Notes: generated from the sequence alone by a model not told the origin. Counted from the first letter of the stretch, positions 44,136 through 55,567 are shown. The stretch is 64,000 nucleotides of DNA from Artemia franciscana (GCF_032884065.1 NW_027062695.1:186001-250000); one strand, 5' to 3'. Numbers and translations are program-made.

Positions 44136-44262
44136 TAAGTTGTCTGTGTGTCGAGTGACATTATGTTTGTGTGTCGACTGACGTCATATTTGTCGACTGA
44201 CGAAATTACAGACCGGGACATCGGGACACAAATGACGACCGAGACATCTATATATATAAAAA
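44136..44262 (+). mobile_element. Helitron 5'-end fragment (E), head to head with D'
   Basis: 'ataagttgtctgtgtgtcga' at 44,135 continues in the opposite orientation to D', making an inverted junction (ACAGACAACTTAT...ATAAGTTGTCTGT). After ~100 bp including CRE-like TGACGTCAT and minisatellite, another truncated 5' end (ATCTATATATATAAAAAATA, 44,246-44,265) is fused to the 3' hairpin of copy F. Confidence 0.7.
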
Positions 44263-44437
44263 ATAGCTGTTGGGGTGGCGCTTCGCGCCACCCCAACACC
44301 TAGTTGGTGGGGTGCTTTGCGCCCACCCCCAAGCCCCCTCGCGCGCGTAAGTCGTTACGCGCCATATTAGTTACACGCCATTGTAGTTGTGTCCCTGTGT
44401 CCCACCTGTGAATAGAGATAAATATAAATATATGTTT

Positions 44438-44600
44438 TTAACTACGTAAAACATGCGAATATACAAAATTCTTCGCTGTCCCATTGTCTGTGCATATAAA
44501 TAGATTGTCAGGTTTACTGACTCTTGAACATGCAACATATAATTGTCCATGGGAAAAACAATCCGTATTCAGATCTATACCTCATTATTCTAATGATGTG
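44438..44600 (-). pseudogene. Helitron helicase C-terminus (copy F)
   Basis: Same segment as copy A from the final TAA (complement at 44,438-44,440) back to the shared double stop. Upstream of the double stop the sequence passes at once into minisatellite. Confidence 0.85.
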
Positions 44601-45167
44601 TCCCTGTGTCCCGGTCCTCATTTATATTCCCTGTGTCCTGGTCGTCATTTGTGTCCCGGTGTCCCAGTTTGTAATTTCTCTTTGAGTGTCCCGGTCGTCA
44701 TTTATATTCCCTGTGTCCCGGTGTCCCGGTCGTCATTTGTGTCCCGGTGTCCCGGTCTGTAATTTCTATTCGAACAATCCCTGTGTCCCGGTCCTCATTT
44801 ATATATCCCGCCTGTTCCCCCGGCGTCCCCGTTGTAGTTGTGTCCCTGTGTCCCGGTCGTCATTATATTCCCTGTGTCCCGGTCGTGATTTGTGTCCGGG
44901 TGTCCCAGTCTGTAATTTCTCTTTGAGGTTCCCGGTCGTTAATATTGATATTCTCTCTGTCTCGGTCTTCATTTGTGTCCCGGTCTGTAATTTCTCTTTG
45001 AGTGTTTTTTCTTTTTAGTTTTTTTTTAGTTTTTTACCTTTTTTCCTTTTTTCAGTTTTCTTTTTCTTCTTTATTTTTCAGCGTCACTATGAAGCACATA
45101 TCGCCGAACCTTTGTTTTTCTTAACTTAAATCTGGTAGGCATTGATGACCTTATCCAAGTCAAAATC

Positions 45168-45581
45168 CTAAACCCAATCATCATCGCTATCATTTTCAGT
45201 TTTGATATTTTTTGACTCTCGCTGTCCAGGTGGATTTTCATCTAACTGCGCGGTTTTGCGTTCTTTAGCCGCAAGCCTGTTTTCTTGCTGTTCTTGTGAT
45301 TCCTCGGCACGCTTTCTTTTCTTACTTTCTCTATCAGCCGCAAGCCTGTTTTCTTGCTGTTCTTGTGATTCCTCGGCACGCTTTCTTTTCTTACTTTCTC
45401 TATCAGCAGCAAGTTTCTTGGCATATACTCTTTGAGCAGCTTCCTCGGCTGTTGCCATTGTAGGTTCTTCAGTAATTTTACAAATAAACATTTTTCCGTG
45501 AACGAATGTCTTAAATACCTTTAATGACGTCATCGTCATAACAAACATGGCGACAACTAACTTCATGACATCATTCGACAC
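45168..45581 (-). pseudogene. Helitron N-terminal ORF with two perfect 23-residue (STPR-like) repeats
   Basis: A 137-codon minus-strand frame. Residues 58-80 and 81-103 are identical 23-residue units (AADRESKKRKRAEES + QEQQENRL). A third, degenerate unit follows ('AAKERKTAQLDENPPGQRES') and then an acidic tail (DSDDDWV, stop). 23-residue repeats of this basic/acidic pattern ('score and three' peptide repeats, STPR) occur at the N-terminus of many arthropod Helitron-encoded proteins and bind DNA in other contexts. The underlying 69-bp DNA repeats are also identical, implying recent duplication. Translation probably starts at Met31 (MFICK) or Met42 (MATAEEAAQ), because the preceding residues correspond to the 5' untranslated region of copy B. 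The reading continues past the stop only in another frame, and the Rep and most helicase domains are deleted. Confidence 0.75.
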
Positions 45582-45639
45582 ACAAACATGACGTCACTCG
45601 ACACACACACAAACACACAGACAACTTATTTTTATATAC

Positions 45640-46832
45640 ATAGATAAGTTGTCTGTGTGTGTGTGTCGAGTGACGTCGTGTCTGTGTGTCGACTGACGTC
45701 ATGTTTGTCGACTGACGAAATTACAGACCGGGACATCGGGATACAAATGACGACCGGGACACCGGGACATAGGGAATATAAATGACGACCGGGACACTCA
45801 AAGAGAAAGCGACCGGGACACAAGGAATGTTCGATTAGCAATCACCATCAACAAAGCACCGGGACACAAATGACGACCGGGACACAGGGAATATAAATGA
45901 AGACCGAGACGCTGAAAGAGAAATTACAGACTGGGACACAAATGACGACCGGGACACCGGAAAGCTAAAAAACTAAAAAAGGTAAAAAACTAAAAAAGAA
46001 AAAAAACTAAAAAAACTAAATTTTATTAAGTTTATTTTGTAAAAACTACAAAATAAACTAAAAAGAAAAGAAAACTAAAAACTAATAAAAAAACTAAAAA
46101 AACTAAAAACTGAAAAAGAAAAAAAAACTAAAAAAAGGAAAAAAACTGAAAAATAAAGGAGAAAAAGAAAACTAAAAGCCGGGACACAGGGAAAATAAAT
46201 GACGACCGGGACACTCAAAGAAAAATGACAGACCGGGACACAAATGACTACCGGGACACAGGGAATATAAATGACGACCGGGACGCTCAAAGAGAAATTA
46301 CAGACTGGGACACTGGGACACAAATGACGACCGGGATACTGGGAATATAAATGACGACCGGGACACAACTACAACGGGGATTCCGGGGGCACAGGGGGAT
46401 ATATAAATTACGACGGGGACACAGGGAGTGTTCGATTAGCAATCACCATCAACAAACCTCAAGGGCAATCATTAGAATAATGAGGTATAGATCTGAATAT
46501 GGATTGTTTTTCCCATGGACAAGTTTATGTTGCATGTTCAAGAGTCGGTAAACCTGACAATCTATTTATATGCACAGACAATGGGACATCGAAGAATGTT
46601 GTATATTCGCAAGTTTTACGTATTTAACAACATATATATATATATCTACAACGAAAAGAGAAATCTTTTTTCTTTTATCTATTTTCACAGGTGGGACACA
46701 GGGACAAAACTACAATGGCGCGTAACTAATATGGCTCGTAACGACTTACGCGCGCGGGGGGCTTGGGGGGGGGGCGAAGCGCCCCCACCAACTAGGTGTT
46801 GGGTTGGCGCAAAGCGCCACCCCAACAGCTAG
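45640..46832 (+). mobile_element. Helitron copy G, head to head with copy F
   Basis: Plus-strand, ~1.19 kb. The 5' end shares the junction 'acaacttatttttatatacatagataagttgtctg' symmetrically with F (quoted here as two arms around TATACATAG). Contents: TGACGTC-type sites, minisatellite (45,720-45,960), A-rich array (45,960-46,165), more minisatellite (46,175-46,428), helicase remnant, then a 3' end with hairpins and CTAG at 46,829-46,832 followed by T. The sequence after the T is Helitron minisatellite again, so G appears inserted in another copy. Confidence 0.8.
46430..46627 (+). pseudogene. Helitron helicase C-terminus (copy G)
   Basis: Same segment as copy A: 'RLAITIN', the shared double stop, '[13 protein letters not shown]', ending with altered codons (VLRI) and TAA at 46,625-46,627. 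Confidence 0.85.
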
Positions 46833-47190
46833 TAGGGAATATAAATGACGACCGGGACACTCAAAGAGAAAGCGACCGGGACACAAGGAATGTTCGATTA
46901 GCAATCACCATCAACAAAACACCGGGACACAAATGACGACCGGGACACAGGGAATATAAATGACGACCAGGACACTCAAAGAGAAATTACAGACAGGGAC
47001 ACCGGAACACAAATGACGACCGGGACACCGGGACACAGGGAATATAAATGACGACCGCGACACTCAAAGAGAAATTACAGACTGGGACACCGGGACACAA
47101 ATGACGACCGGGACACAGGGAAACAACAACAACGGGGACGCCGGAGGGGGGCACAGGGGGATATATAAATGACGACGGGGACACAGGGAA

Positions 47191-47486
<296 letters not shown>

Positions 47487-47614
47487 CAGGGACAGAACTA
47501 CAATGGCGCGTAACTAATATGGCTCGTAACGATTTACGCGCGCGGGACGGGGCATGGGGGGCGCGAAGCACCCCTACCAACTAGGTGTTGGGGTGGTGCC
47601 ACCCCAACAGCTAG

Positions 47615-47618
47615 TTTA

Positions 47619-47657
<39 letters not shown>

Positions 47658-48430
47658 GATCCCAGATTTCTAAGACAAAGTTTACAAGAGATGCGAAGGT
47701 AAACCTAGATTTAATGCCCAACTTTAGAAAAAGCTCATGATATTTTCAAGTGTTCTAGCCTAAGTTGAAAAAAAAATTATGAGGTTTATTGTCAATATTT
47801 TTAAAAGCAAAACAAATGTACAAAGAACTAATTAAAAAAAATATATATTCTTCTGATTAAAGTAAAGAGCGAAGTTGAAAATTAAACCGAAGAAAAATCA
47901 TTCCTCCGCGGCTTATGCAACATATTTTTGTGTAAAACTAGAATTCTATATATTCACTTAAATCTTCAAAACTAGAGCTTTGCTGAAAACTAAACTTCCT
48001 TTGGTGTTTTTGGATAGTCCAAACCACCTGGCGGAAAGTTCTTGATTTCATGGCCGGTGAATTATTCTTTCCTTTTCTGTCAGCCACTAAAGGGCTTTCC
48101 TGTTTAAATTCTGTATTATTGAGTTGGTTTTTGTTTTCAGTAAAGTGCTACTTTTTCAGAACTCTTGAAACATAGAGAAATATTACGAGCCAATGTCTTT
48201 GAGACAGTTTTTTAAAGGTATATGGTATAAACCATGAAGCAGCAATTTTGTTTTTTATAAGTTCTAATATCGCTCTTTACATGAAATATTTTTTTTAAAC
48301 ACAAATTTGAACAAAAGCAATAAGAAGAAAACCCAGGTGGCATAACTTATTTAAAAGGACATTGTTGGCCAACTGACTCTATTTTTTCGCAAAACGCCCC
48401 CCATGAGGTCCTCTTTGCTCACCTTATCTC
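47615..48430. other. (TA)-rich start, then no gene seen
   Basis: 47,615-47,655 is another imperfect TA tract flanking the Helitron end. The remainder is AT-rich without recognised features, apart from 'taaagtaaagagcgaagttg', which resembles dispersed-repeat ends. Confidence 0.4.
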
Positions 48431-48439
48431 TTTTTTTCC

Positions 48440-48800
48440 TGTGTTTTAAACCTTCGAGTAGGCAGCCCAGTCTTCGGGATTATTCGTTCGGATAGATATT
48501 CTTAGTAGCCTTCGGGTCAGTTTTTCTCTTTGTGACTTACTTCCAAAGTGTACCAGTTACTGGCTTGGTCCGACTCCTCAACAAGTGTTTGGGGGAGTTT
48601 CTTGTTCAAACGAACTATTCATTCTTTCTGTGAGTCTTTCTGCCTCCTTGTCTAGATTCCCTTTGATTACTCCAGTGCTGAGGGGAGAATAGAATGGCAA
48701 TTTTTCGGCTGGCAATTGATTGTAGGTGTTAGACTTCTTTTTTATATATCTCTCAGAAGTATTCTTTGTTGCTGGGATATATCTATTTTGAATCATATTA
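48440..48800 (-). pseudogene. LINE ORF2 fragment (region between endonuclease and reverse transcriptase)
   Basis: Minus-strand frames include 'EKLTRRLLRISIRTNNPEDW' + 'AAYSKV' (48,440-48,540), the basic segment between the endonuclease and the reverse transcriptase of CR1/jockey-like LINEs, where relatives read KLLRKYRRTGNPEDWEEYK or similar. Next to it lies an open frame (48,578-48,796) with 'NLDKEAERLTERMNSSFEQE'. Stops separate the parts and no catalytic motif is left. Confidence 0.45.
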
Positions 48801-49768
48801 TCCGAGGGTCAGAGAATGATGAACAATCGCTCACATGCCATTCATTTGCCAGCCTCTCATGTTACGAAGATCCAAAATGTCTCTTCTTTCTCCGTTCTTG
48901 CTTATGAATACAGGGCTTGACCCCTGGTTGCACCATGCTAGGCCATAAGCTCGAGTCCCCTTCTATTTGTGTAAATGAATCCCAATATGGATAAAGCTAA
49001 TAATAGGCTACTAAAAATATAAAAAAAAACACCACGGGCCACACTTGGGATGTGCGAGAAGAACAGAAGGCACCCTTACAGCAGACTGGAGGAAACCCTG
49101 AACTGCATGCTTGGAATTCATGTCAAACAGCCTGAAGAAAGTAGTGCTATACCAGCTCATTTTATAAACTAAAATACGGTATTTTATAAATCCCGAATTG
49201 TGGGGGAGGACTGGGGCGAAAATTTTAAAAATGATTTTCAGCCTTATGAAGTCCATTGGTATAATCCACGGTGCTTCAGAATGGATGTGAGAAAATATAG
49301 ACCTATTAAATTGGTATTGTTATGAGAAGTCTCGCTCTGGTCTATGTCCCCCGTATATGGCTCAAGGCCAGAAGCGTTTTCATACCTAAGCGAAGGAAAG
49401 AGGATTACTCAAACCCTAAGTATGATTACGTTATGGAATGTTAGTTATGAAATGATTACGTTAACCTCCTTTCAATTGAAAATGATGGAACAATTGATCC
49501 ATTGGTTTCTGACAAGTAATCTGGAGACTAAGAACATGATATCCTAAATGCAAATGGAATCTAAGATAAGAGGTTCGACAGACGCAGCGGTTTGCCGATT
49601 GGTGTGGTGGGTAGAGCAACTTCTAGACAAATAATCTTTCTGCCGTCACAAATAGTCAACAAGAGACAACGGGCTAGAATAACTACACTAGTGGCATCAG
49701 TACTGGTAGTGGTGGTGCTAGATTACAAAGACTGGTGCCAGCGCTGGCCCGTAATACAAACACTGGCA

Positions 49769-49769
<1 letters not shown>
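48801..49769. other. No gene seen
   Basis: AT-rich DNA with unassigned short open frames on both strands. None shows a motif or convincing splice sites. Confidence 0.4.

Positions 49770-49820
<51 letters not shown>
49770..49820. repeat. (TA)n microsatellite
   Basis: About 25 TA dinucleotides after 'aaacactggcag'. Confidence 0.95.
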
Positions 49821-49822
<2 letters not shown>

Positions 49823-49884
49823 TGTATCACTGTATAAGCTTTTTACCAGGAAACATGATAATCACGGTTGCAGTTATAGCTACA

Positions 49885-50570
49885 ATCTAGTTTAAAGTGA
49901 GCCATGGCCCAAAGTAACCAAAAATTTAAAATTGACTTAAAAGACGACAAGTAAGCAATTCATTTGTTCTCGATTAAAGAATAAATCATATGTTGTTTTG
50001 ATTGAAGTAAATAGTAAAAAAAATCAGAAAAAATTTAGTGGAGTATTGAAAAAAGAGCCTGAAGGACTTCAGCAGTGGTGTTGGATCGATATGAAGAGTA
50101 AGCCATTGGAATCGTTATTTCGATCGTCCCAGATAGGAAATTTACAGTCCCCTACATTGAAAAACAAGGAAAATCTTTTTATTTCTTCTTCATTAACGGG
50201 GCATTGGAACGTCATAGAGAGCTGTTCAATGCTTCATTAAGAAGATAATTTTTAAACATGCATTGTTTTTATAAAATTTTCAAGATACCATCGTCAAAAA
50301 ATACCATATAACCAAAACTGGTAATCTTTTGGGTGCAATTTCTTGGTTAGAAATGCTGGGAGGCATGAAAAGGATATAATACGTGTCACCATGGTAAAAA
50401 ACCAATAAACACAAGCATATAATTCCTTATTTTTAGTGCACCTCCTCTTGGCCCATTAGAAACCTAGTAAAGAGGAGACTATAGCCCATAGCGATCAAAG
50501 TTCAAAAACCTTGAAAGTAAAAGTTCATTTCGAAAAGAAAAGTGCAGAGATTTAAAAAAAAGGGGCCCAA
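49885..50570. repeat. Dispersed repeat R4
   Basis: Has 'gtgagccatggcccaaagta', 'ggggcattggaacgtcata' and 'gagagctgttcaatgcttc', the R4 landmarks. It ends with 'gtaaagaggagactatagcc'. The 80-codon frame at 49,998-50,240 lies inside it. Confidence 0.55.
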
Positions 50571-51382
50571 AGCCTTTTGAAAAGGTTTTTACCTTACTTT
50601 CCAGCTCGCCAATGGAGGTCTTTGCTTGCAGCTTAAAATTGTCAAATCTTAATTTTTATTTGCTTACTTCTGTTTTGTTTTTGACACTCTTTTGCCAAAT
50701 CCTTTGAGCTCTTATAAAATGTTGGATTCCACGAAACAAAATAACAAAAAAATTCTTTCTAATGGGAAGCTGAAAACCTTTGCTGTATTACAGCAGAAAA
50801 ATTACAATAGCAATGGCACCAACTTTTCCAAAATATATTAACTACACATTTAAAGTCCGTTTAATATCCTTCAGTTTTCTAAAATCTATGTATACTTCAC
50901 GTAAGACAGTATATCATAAACAGCGGTATCCTTTTTCATAAACTTCTTAAAGATACAGAAGATAATACATCCCTTAAATTCTTTTTTGACGAAATTCCAG
51001 ATCTTTTTACGGAAAGTATAAAAGGAGTGTGAAGTTAAACCCACACATTTTGCAGAGATATTGTGTTTTCACTAAAGCTTTGTTTTTTCAGAATTGAATC
51101 AATTTAGGAACATACCACAAGTCTGTTAGTTTGAACCAATATTGTAGATATGTGATGCATAAACTGTGGAGAAATAAGTTTTGTCGTTTTAACTTCATTT
51201 CCGCTCTTTGCTTCCATGAGAAAATGTTTATTTTTTAAAACTTAATCTTCCAAATAAGTTTACACTTAACGTTTTTTGGGATATTCTAGCGCATTGACTG
51301 TTTTTGTTCTTGAGCTAGAGGCCCAAGAAATGCCTTCTAAGCATTACGAAAACATAAGGCTCGATAATTAAGAGAAAATTAC
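50571..51382. other. No gene seen
   Basis: AT-rich DNA; 'cgttttaacttcatttccgctctttg' near 51,190 (here in part) resembles the R3 end. Nothing else recognised. Confidence 0.4.
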
Positions 51383-51397
51383 CTGTTAGGATTTTAC

Positions 51398-51672
51398 CTG
51401 CTCTTTTAAGCTGAATCCTTTTCAAAAAAGGAACGTTGAAAGTCTCGTCTCCTTCTAACGAATTATGCTTCGATTGTCCTCTAGTTAGTACTGCAAATTC
51501 CTTTGAAAGTCCTCCGTGTCTTACGAATGTCCTATATTCACCAAAGTTACCAATTTGAGGAGTTTTGTTGCTTAAAGTTTTGTAATAATCTAGTAACATT
51601 CCTTTGGATGTAAGTGGTAACTGAATTGACACCACATAACAAACAACATTCAGCCAAGTGATGACGTTCACG
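51398..51672 (-). CDS. Candidate internal exon, unknown protein
   Basis: On the minus strand a strong acceptor ('aattttcttttttaacttcag') precedes a 275-bp segment that is open throughout in one frame and ends at a donor AGAGCAG|GTAAAA. A second donor, AACAG|GTAATT, lies 15 bp further on in the same open frame. Both ends have the same codon phase. The frame begins 'VNVITWLNVVCYVVSIQLPL' and contains 'SKEFAVLTRGQSKHNSLEGD' and 'PFLKRIQLKRAG'. The first ~120 bp are also open in another frame ('AECCLLCGVNSVTTYIQRN'), ending at a possible donor TTG|GTAACT, so the true frame is uncertain. I recognise no domain. Confidence 0.38.
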
Positions 51673-51719
51673 CTGAAGTTAAAAAAGAAAATTACTGGCA
51701 TGATAAGCTCTACCACTTA

Positions 51720-53165
51720 AATGTTAATATAAACCTAGTGAAATAAATTGTTAACAATTTCTGAGATCATACTGGCTAAGCATGACAAACGAAGAAAAAA
51801 AAATCGTAAAGAAAAGAAAAAGAGGACAAAATAGCCGATGAGAAATAGAAGAAAATAATGCAACTTATCACTGTTAATACCATGTCCGGTAAGCGATTAG
51901 CTTTTGAAAAAGCAGTTCATAAAATGAAAGTTTGAAATTCCATTTACTATTGCCTATTTTATTCAGTTACCCAATCACCGTTGCATAGAAAGGGTCTTCT
52001 TTTAGTTTCTGTCTTTGTTTTAAGGTTTGGTTTCTTATATTGTCCTGTAAACTTTATCAGTATTTTTTATTCTTTACTGAAGACTGTAAAACGGAAGTCA
52101 CGACCGAATCATTTGCACAATTTTCTTCTATTTTTTTATTGGTTGTTTTATCCTCCTTTACTCTTCTTTATAAATTGTTCTTTTCTTTTTGAAAAAGATT
52201 CTCAATGAAATTTTTAAGTGCAAAGACAAAATTTAGTTAAATATTTAGCTACAAGACATGCTGGTATGGGCACATCCAAGAAAAAAAATAGCTGATATGT
52301 TTTGAAAAGAAATTTTCCTTCAATTCGTTTTAATCTTGAGCATTATTATCCTTTAAATAGAAATAATTCAAAATACTTTTTCCATGTAATAAGTTTTTCA
52401 AAGAGATGTAAAGAGCTCTAATAGACCAAAAATGAACAGAAAAAATTCAAATATTTACCCAGATATTACCCAAATATTTAAACATAAATAAAACCCAGAA
52501 CGATGAGAAATTACAATAAATAACCAAGTCAAACTCAAAGCGAGGAAAAATTAACATGAATAGTGCTGACAACCTCCATACCTTATCTAGAACATAACAT
52601 AATTTTCACTTCACTGAAAAAAAACAACAAATAACCGTGGATTGTCAGTTTAATATACATATATTGTTATTTATTTTCTAAGGTTTTAATTATTTTTTAT
52701 TTATTAAAGTCAAAAAGTGAAAACGTTTAAAATGTATTTTGTTTTCAGTAAAGTGCATGTTATACTATTATCTTAAGAAAATATGAGTGTTTTCATTTTT
52801 ACTTCTGCTCATTTTTTATTTAATGGAGCTCTTTACTTTTCTGCGAGAAACTTTTATAACAATTTTTAATCCTGACACAGATAGTGTTGTTTAAATTGAT
52901 TTTATACCTCCTCAAGTCGACCTAAGAGATAAATCTTTATTCCCTTCCAAAAACTTATGTCAATGTTATTTGACAACCTGGATATACTTAATAATCGTTT
53001 GATGTACTTAAATTGTACGAGCAGAAGTAGTAATAGTAGTAGCCCTGAAATTTTTATCCCCAGTTGTTCTCGAAATATTGCTGAGGTGTCATATTGGCAA
53101 CCACAAACACGATACCTTTCGATTTTGCTTTAAAGTAGTATTCAATTTTAAATCACAATGGGCCA
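51720..53165. other. No gene seen
   Basis: AT-rich, includes the spurious hydrophobic frame 51,981-52,208 and short 'agtagtaatagtagtagc' triplet runs near 53,030. Confidence 0.4.
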
Positions 53166-53390
53166 ATCACATAATTGCGAGGGGTTGACACGCCCAATAT
53201 CCCTAGAGACGTAGTTACTAAACCATTCTATTATGCTGAACAAAATGGCTGTCTCAAAATTTTCACTGGATATGGTTCGAAAATAAATGGGCTTGGGAGA
53301 AGGCTGCTTGCCCTCAAATCTCTAGAACTTCTGATTTCCAATTGAAAAAGCTCCTTTAAACGTTTCAATGATATTTCTGACTATTATAGA
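53166..53390 (+). repeat. Dispersed repeat R2
   Basis: Contains 'ctgaacaaaatggctgtctc', 'aaaattttcactggatatgg' and a 'tagaacttctgatttccaat' end. Confidence 0.7.
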
Positions 53391-54318
53391 GCGGCAGTGC
53401 CTATGATATTGCTTATATGTCCCTTTGAAAACCTGCATATAGTTTTTCTTCCTAAAAGTCCCTTAAAGTTTTCACTTTATTATCCTAAGAGTCCTTAGTC
53501 ATAGTAACTCTAATAGAAATATCAATAGTATACACATAGTTCCTTCTGGCTAGCTCAAAATCAACGATAACTTAACCTTAAAGGTTTAACTAACTGAATA
53601 ACGTAAGCCGTTCTTGAGAAATTGTTGTATCACCCTTGTGAAAATCTACATGCTCATATTTTGATTTGATTTAGTTCAACGTCTGCATAAATATCCCTCG
53701 AAAGCTTCACCTCAACAATCTCAGCTTGCGTAGTAGCAATAGCTGCAGTAGCAGTAGTTGTACTGAGCGCATAGTACGTTTGGTTTCTTCAAAATCTCTT
53801 TCAACACACGCTGAAAAGCCTGTTTATTATACAGATTTCTCATAAAAAGTTGTTTCTTATAAACAAAGTACCCTAAATACTAAAAAAATTTCTAGTTTAG
53901 CTACTTTTTGCTACCTTGCAGAGAGGTTAGGTTAGGAAAATAAAACTCTCAGTGACAAGCATACAGACTTATTCTAGGAAGCCATTTTGAACTACGAACC
54001 AGGCTTATTTTATCGCTCTTTGTGATAATAAGGGCAATTCAATATACTCGGGTCCAAACGAAACTCTGTATCTCAATTGATCACTCCATTGTGGTCTGGA
54101 TTTCAAATTCTTGTCCTGGAACTTTTTAAACTCGCTAAAAAGTTTTTTTCTTTAAATTTCTTAATTTTCATGTTTATTCTCGCAAACCTTGAAAAGAATG
54201 GTTTTAGCCTCGATAGAGAAGGGGTGGAGTGCAATAGGGCCAAATTAATTTTAAGTGGTGACATGTTGAAAATAAGATTTATTTTTTCATGATAAAAAAA
54301 CAAAATTTAAGTGCTATT
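53391..54318. other. No gene seen
   Basis: AT-rich, with a short triplet run 'gcagtagcagtagttgtact' near 53,745. The opposing frames at 54,077-54,303 lack any motif. Confidence 0.4.
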
Positions 54319-54319
54319 A

Positions 54320-54650
54320 GAGGAAAATTTGGACCAATGCCCCCCACCAACAAAGAAAGCTAGGCCAAGCGAACGTTTTGCCCCTACTACGGTCATCTCA
54401 ACACCAAAGGTCATCATGTATGGCAAGAATACCAGTCCTTCCATGCCCAACAAAACAGGGAGAGTGCGAGCCGTTCTGCCCTCAGTGAGCAAGATCGTGC
54501 TTTGAAGATTGTCACCAGACTTTCAACACCTGTGCTCCCCCCACAGAGTCACGATGTGGGACCTTCAAAACTCCTGCAAAACCATTATACGGAGAGTTTA
54601 CTGTCTCCAGTTGTTACCGCACATATGGACACCAATAAGACCAACCTGCA
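54320..54650 (+). CDS. Candidate exon, possibly frameshifted
   Basis: GC content and codon choice rise above the surroundings. One frame is open from 54,320 to 54,503 ('PSERFAPTTVISTPKVIMYG', 'TGRVRAVLPSVSKIVL', stop). Another is open from a TAG at about 54,360 to the end: 'AKRTFCPYYGHLNTKGHHVW', then 'SRSALSEQDRALKIVTRLST' and 'DTNKTNLQ'. The second frame looks more protein-like. A possible acceptor is 'agtgctattag|agg', and the right edge, CTGCAG|GCAAGT, matches the GC-AG donor consensus. I recognise no family. The TAG and the overlapping frames mean it may be a pseudogene or a fragment of an unknown transposon. Confidence 0.3.
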
Positions 54651-54699
54651 GGCAAGTAAAATTATTGATAATTTTCGTAAAGATTAATTTTTTTAGCAT

Positions 54700-55140
54700 T
54701 GTAAAATAGCTAGCATATTGGGTACTTTGTTCGTTACCTCTGAGAGGGGGGTTAAACAGTATTACCCCATTGTAAAAACAGCTTTTTCTGGTTAAAAAAA
54801 AAACATTTCACATTCAAAATATGGTGTTTTTAGATTCTGCTTTCTAATGTTGAAAACTTAGCGTTTTACTCTTGCCTCTAAGAAGAGGATTTGAGAATCC
54901 TGATCCTTAGATTAATAATATTGTTTTCCAGCTTAATAGTGGGCCACCACAATAGTTTTTAGGGGGCTTTGAGGGACTTTTCATCATACTTTTATGGTTC
55001 CAGGATGAATTTTACGTAACACCCCACATGTGTGCCCTCCTCTTTTGAAAGTGGGGATTACCCAAGGGCCCCTGAAGTCTAGCATGTCAAGCGAGATTGC
55101 GTCATCCTTAACATAAGTAAACAGACCATATTACGGAACT
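54700..55140. other. No gene seen
   Basis: AT-rich spacer before the minisatellites. Confidence 0.4.
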
Positions 55141-55144
55141 ATCG

Positions 55145-55562
55145 AAGAAATCCTGAAAAATGTCTTAAAGAAAAATGTCTTATAAACGTCTTGATAAAAT
55201 AAATAAAAGAAAATATCTTAAGAAATTTTTGAAAAGTCTTGAAGAGAAATGTCTTTAAAATATCTTGAAATGTCTTGAAGAAAAATGTTTTAAAAATCGT
55301 CTTGGAATATCTTGAAAGTCTTGAAGAAAAATGTCTTAAAAACTTCTTGAACTGTTTTGAAATATCTTGAATAACTATCTTGAAGAAAAATGTCTTAAAA
55401 ACGTCTTGGAATGTCTTGAAATTTCTTGAAAAATGTCGTCAAAACATTTTGAAATGTCTTGAAAAAATATCTTGAAGAAAAATGTCTTAAAAAACTTATG
55501 GGAATGTTTTGAAACGTCTTGAAAAATGTCTTGAAGAGAAACTCCTTAAAAAACTTCCCCGT
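55145..55562. repeat. Minisatellite, ~35-40 bp unit ('aaaaatgtcttaaaaacgtc')
   Basis: About ten imperfect copies built from 'cttgaagaaaaatgtcttaa', 'aaacgtcttggaatg' and 'tcttgaaa'. The minus-strand Phe/Lys-rich frame at 55,395-55,583 comes from the repeat. Confidence 0.88.
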
Positions 55563-55567
55563 CTGAC

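Larger units (their letters stand above)
44263..45643 (-). mobile_element. Helitron copy F, retains the N-terminal exon
   Basis: Minus-strand, ~1.4 kb. The 3' hairpin is intact but the terminal CTAG has become CTAT (44,263-44,266). Order from the 3' end: hairpins, 'cacctgtgaatagagat', helicase remnant, minisatellite (44,600-45,006), short T-rich block, spacer, N-terminal ORF (45,168-45,581), 5' region with TGACGTCA sites, and TC terminus near 45,643. It is the most informative copy because it shows which N-terminal protein the family encoded. Confidence 0.85.

Noticed and set aside
44484..45018. Frames with repeated 'PVSRSSFI' and 'CPGRHL' modules, possible repeat-rich secreted protein
   Set aside because: Antisense reading of the helicase remnant and 'gacgaccgggacac' minisatellite; the period follows the DNA repeat.
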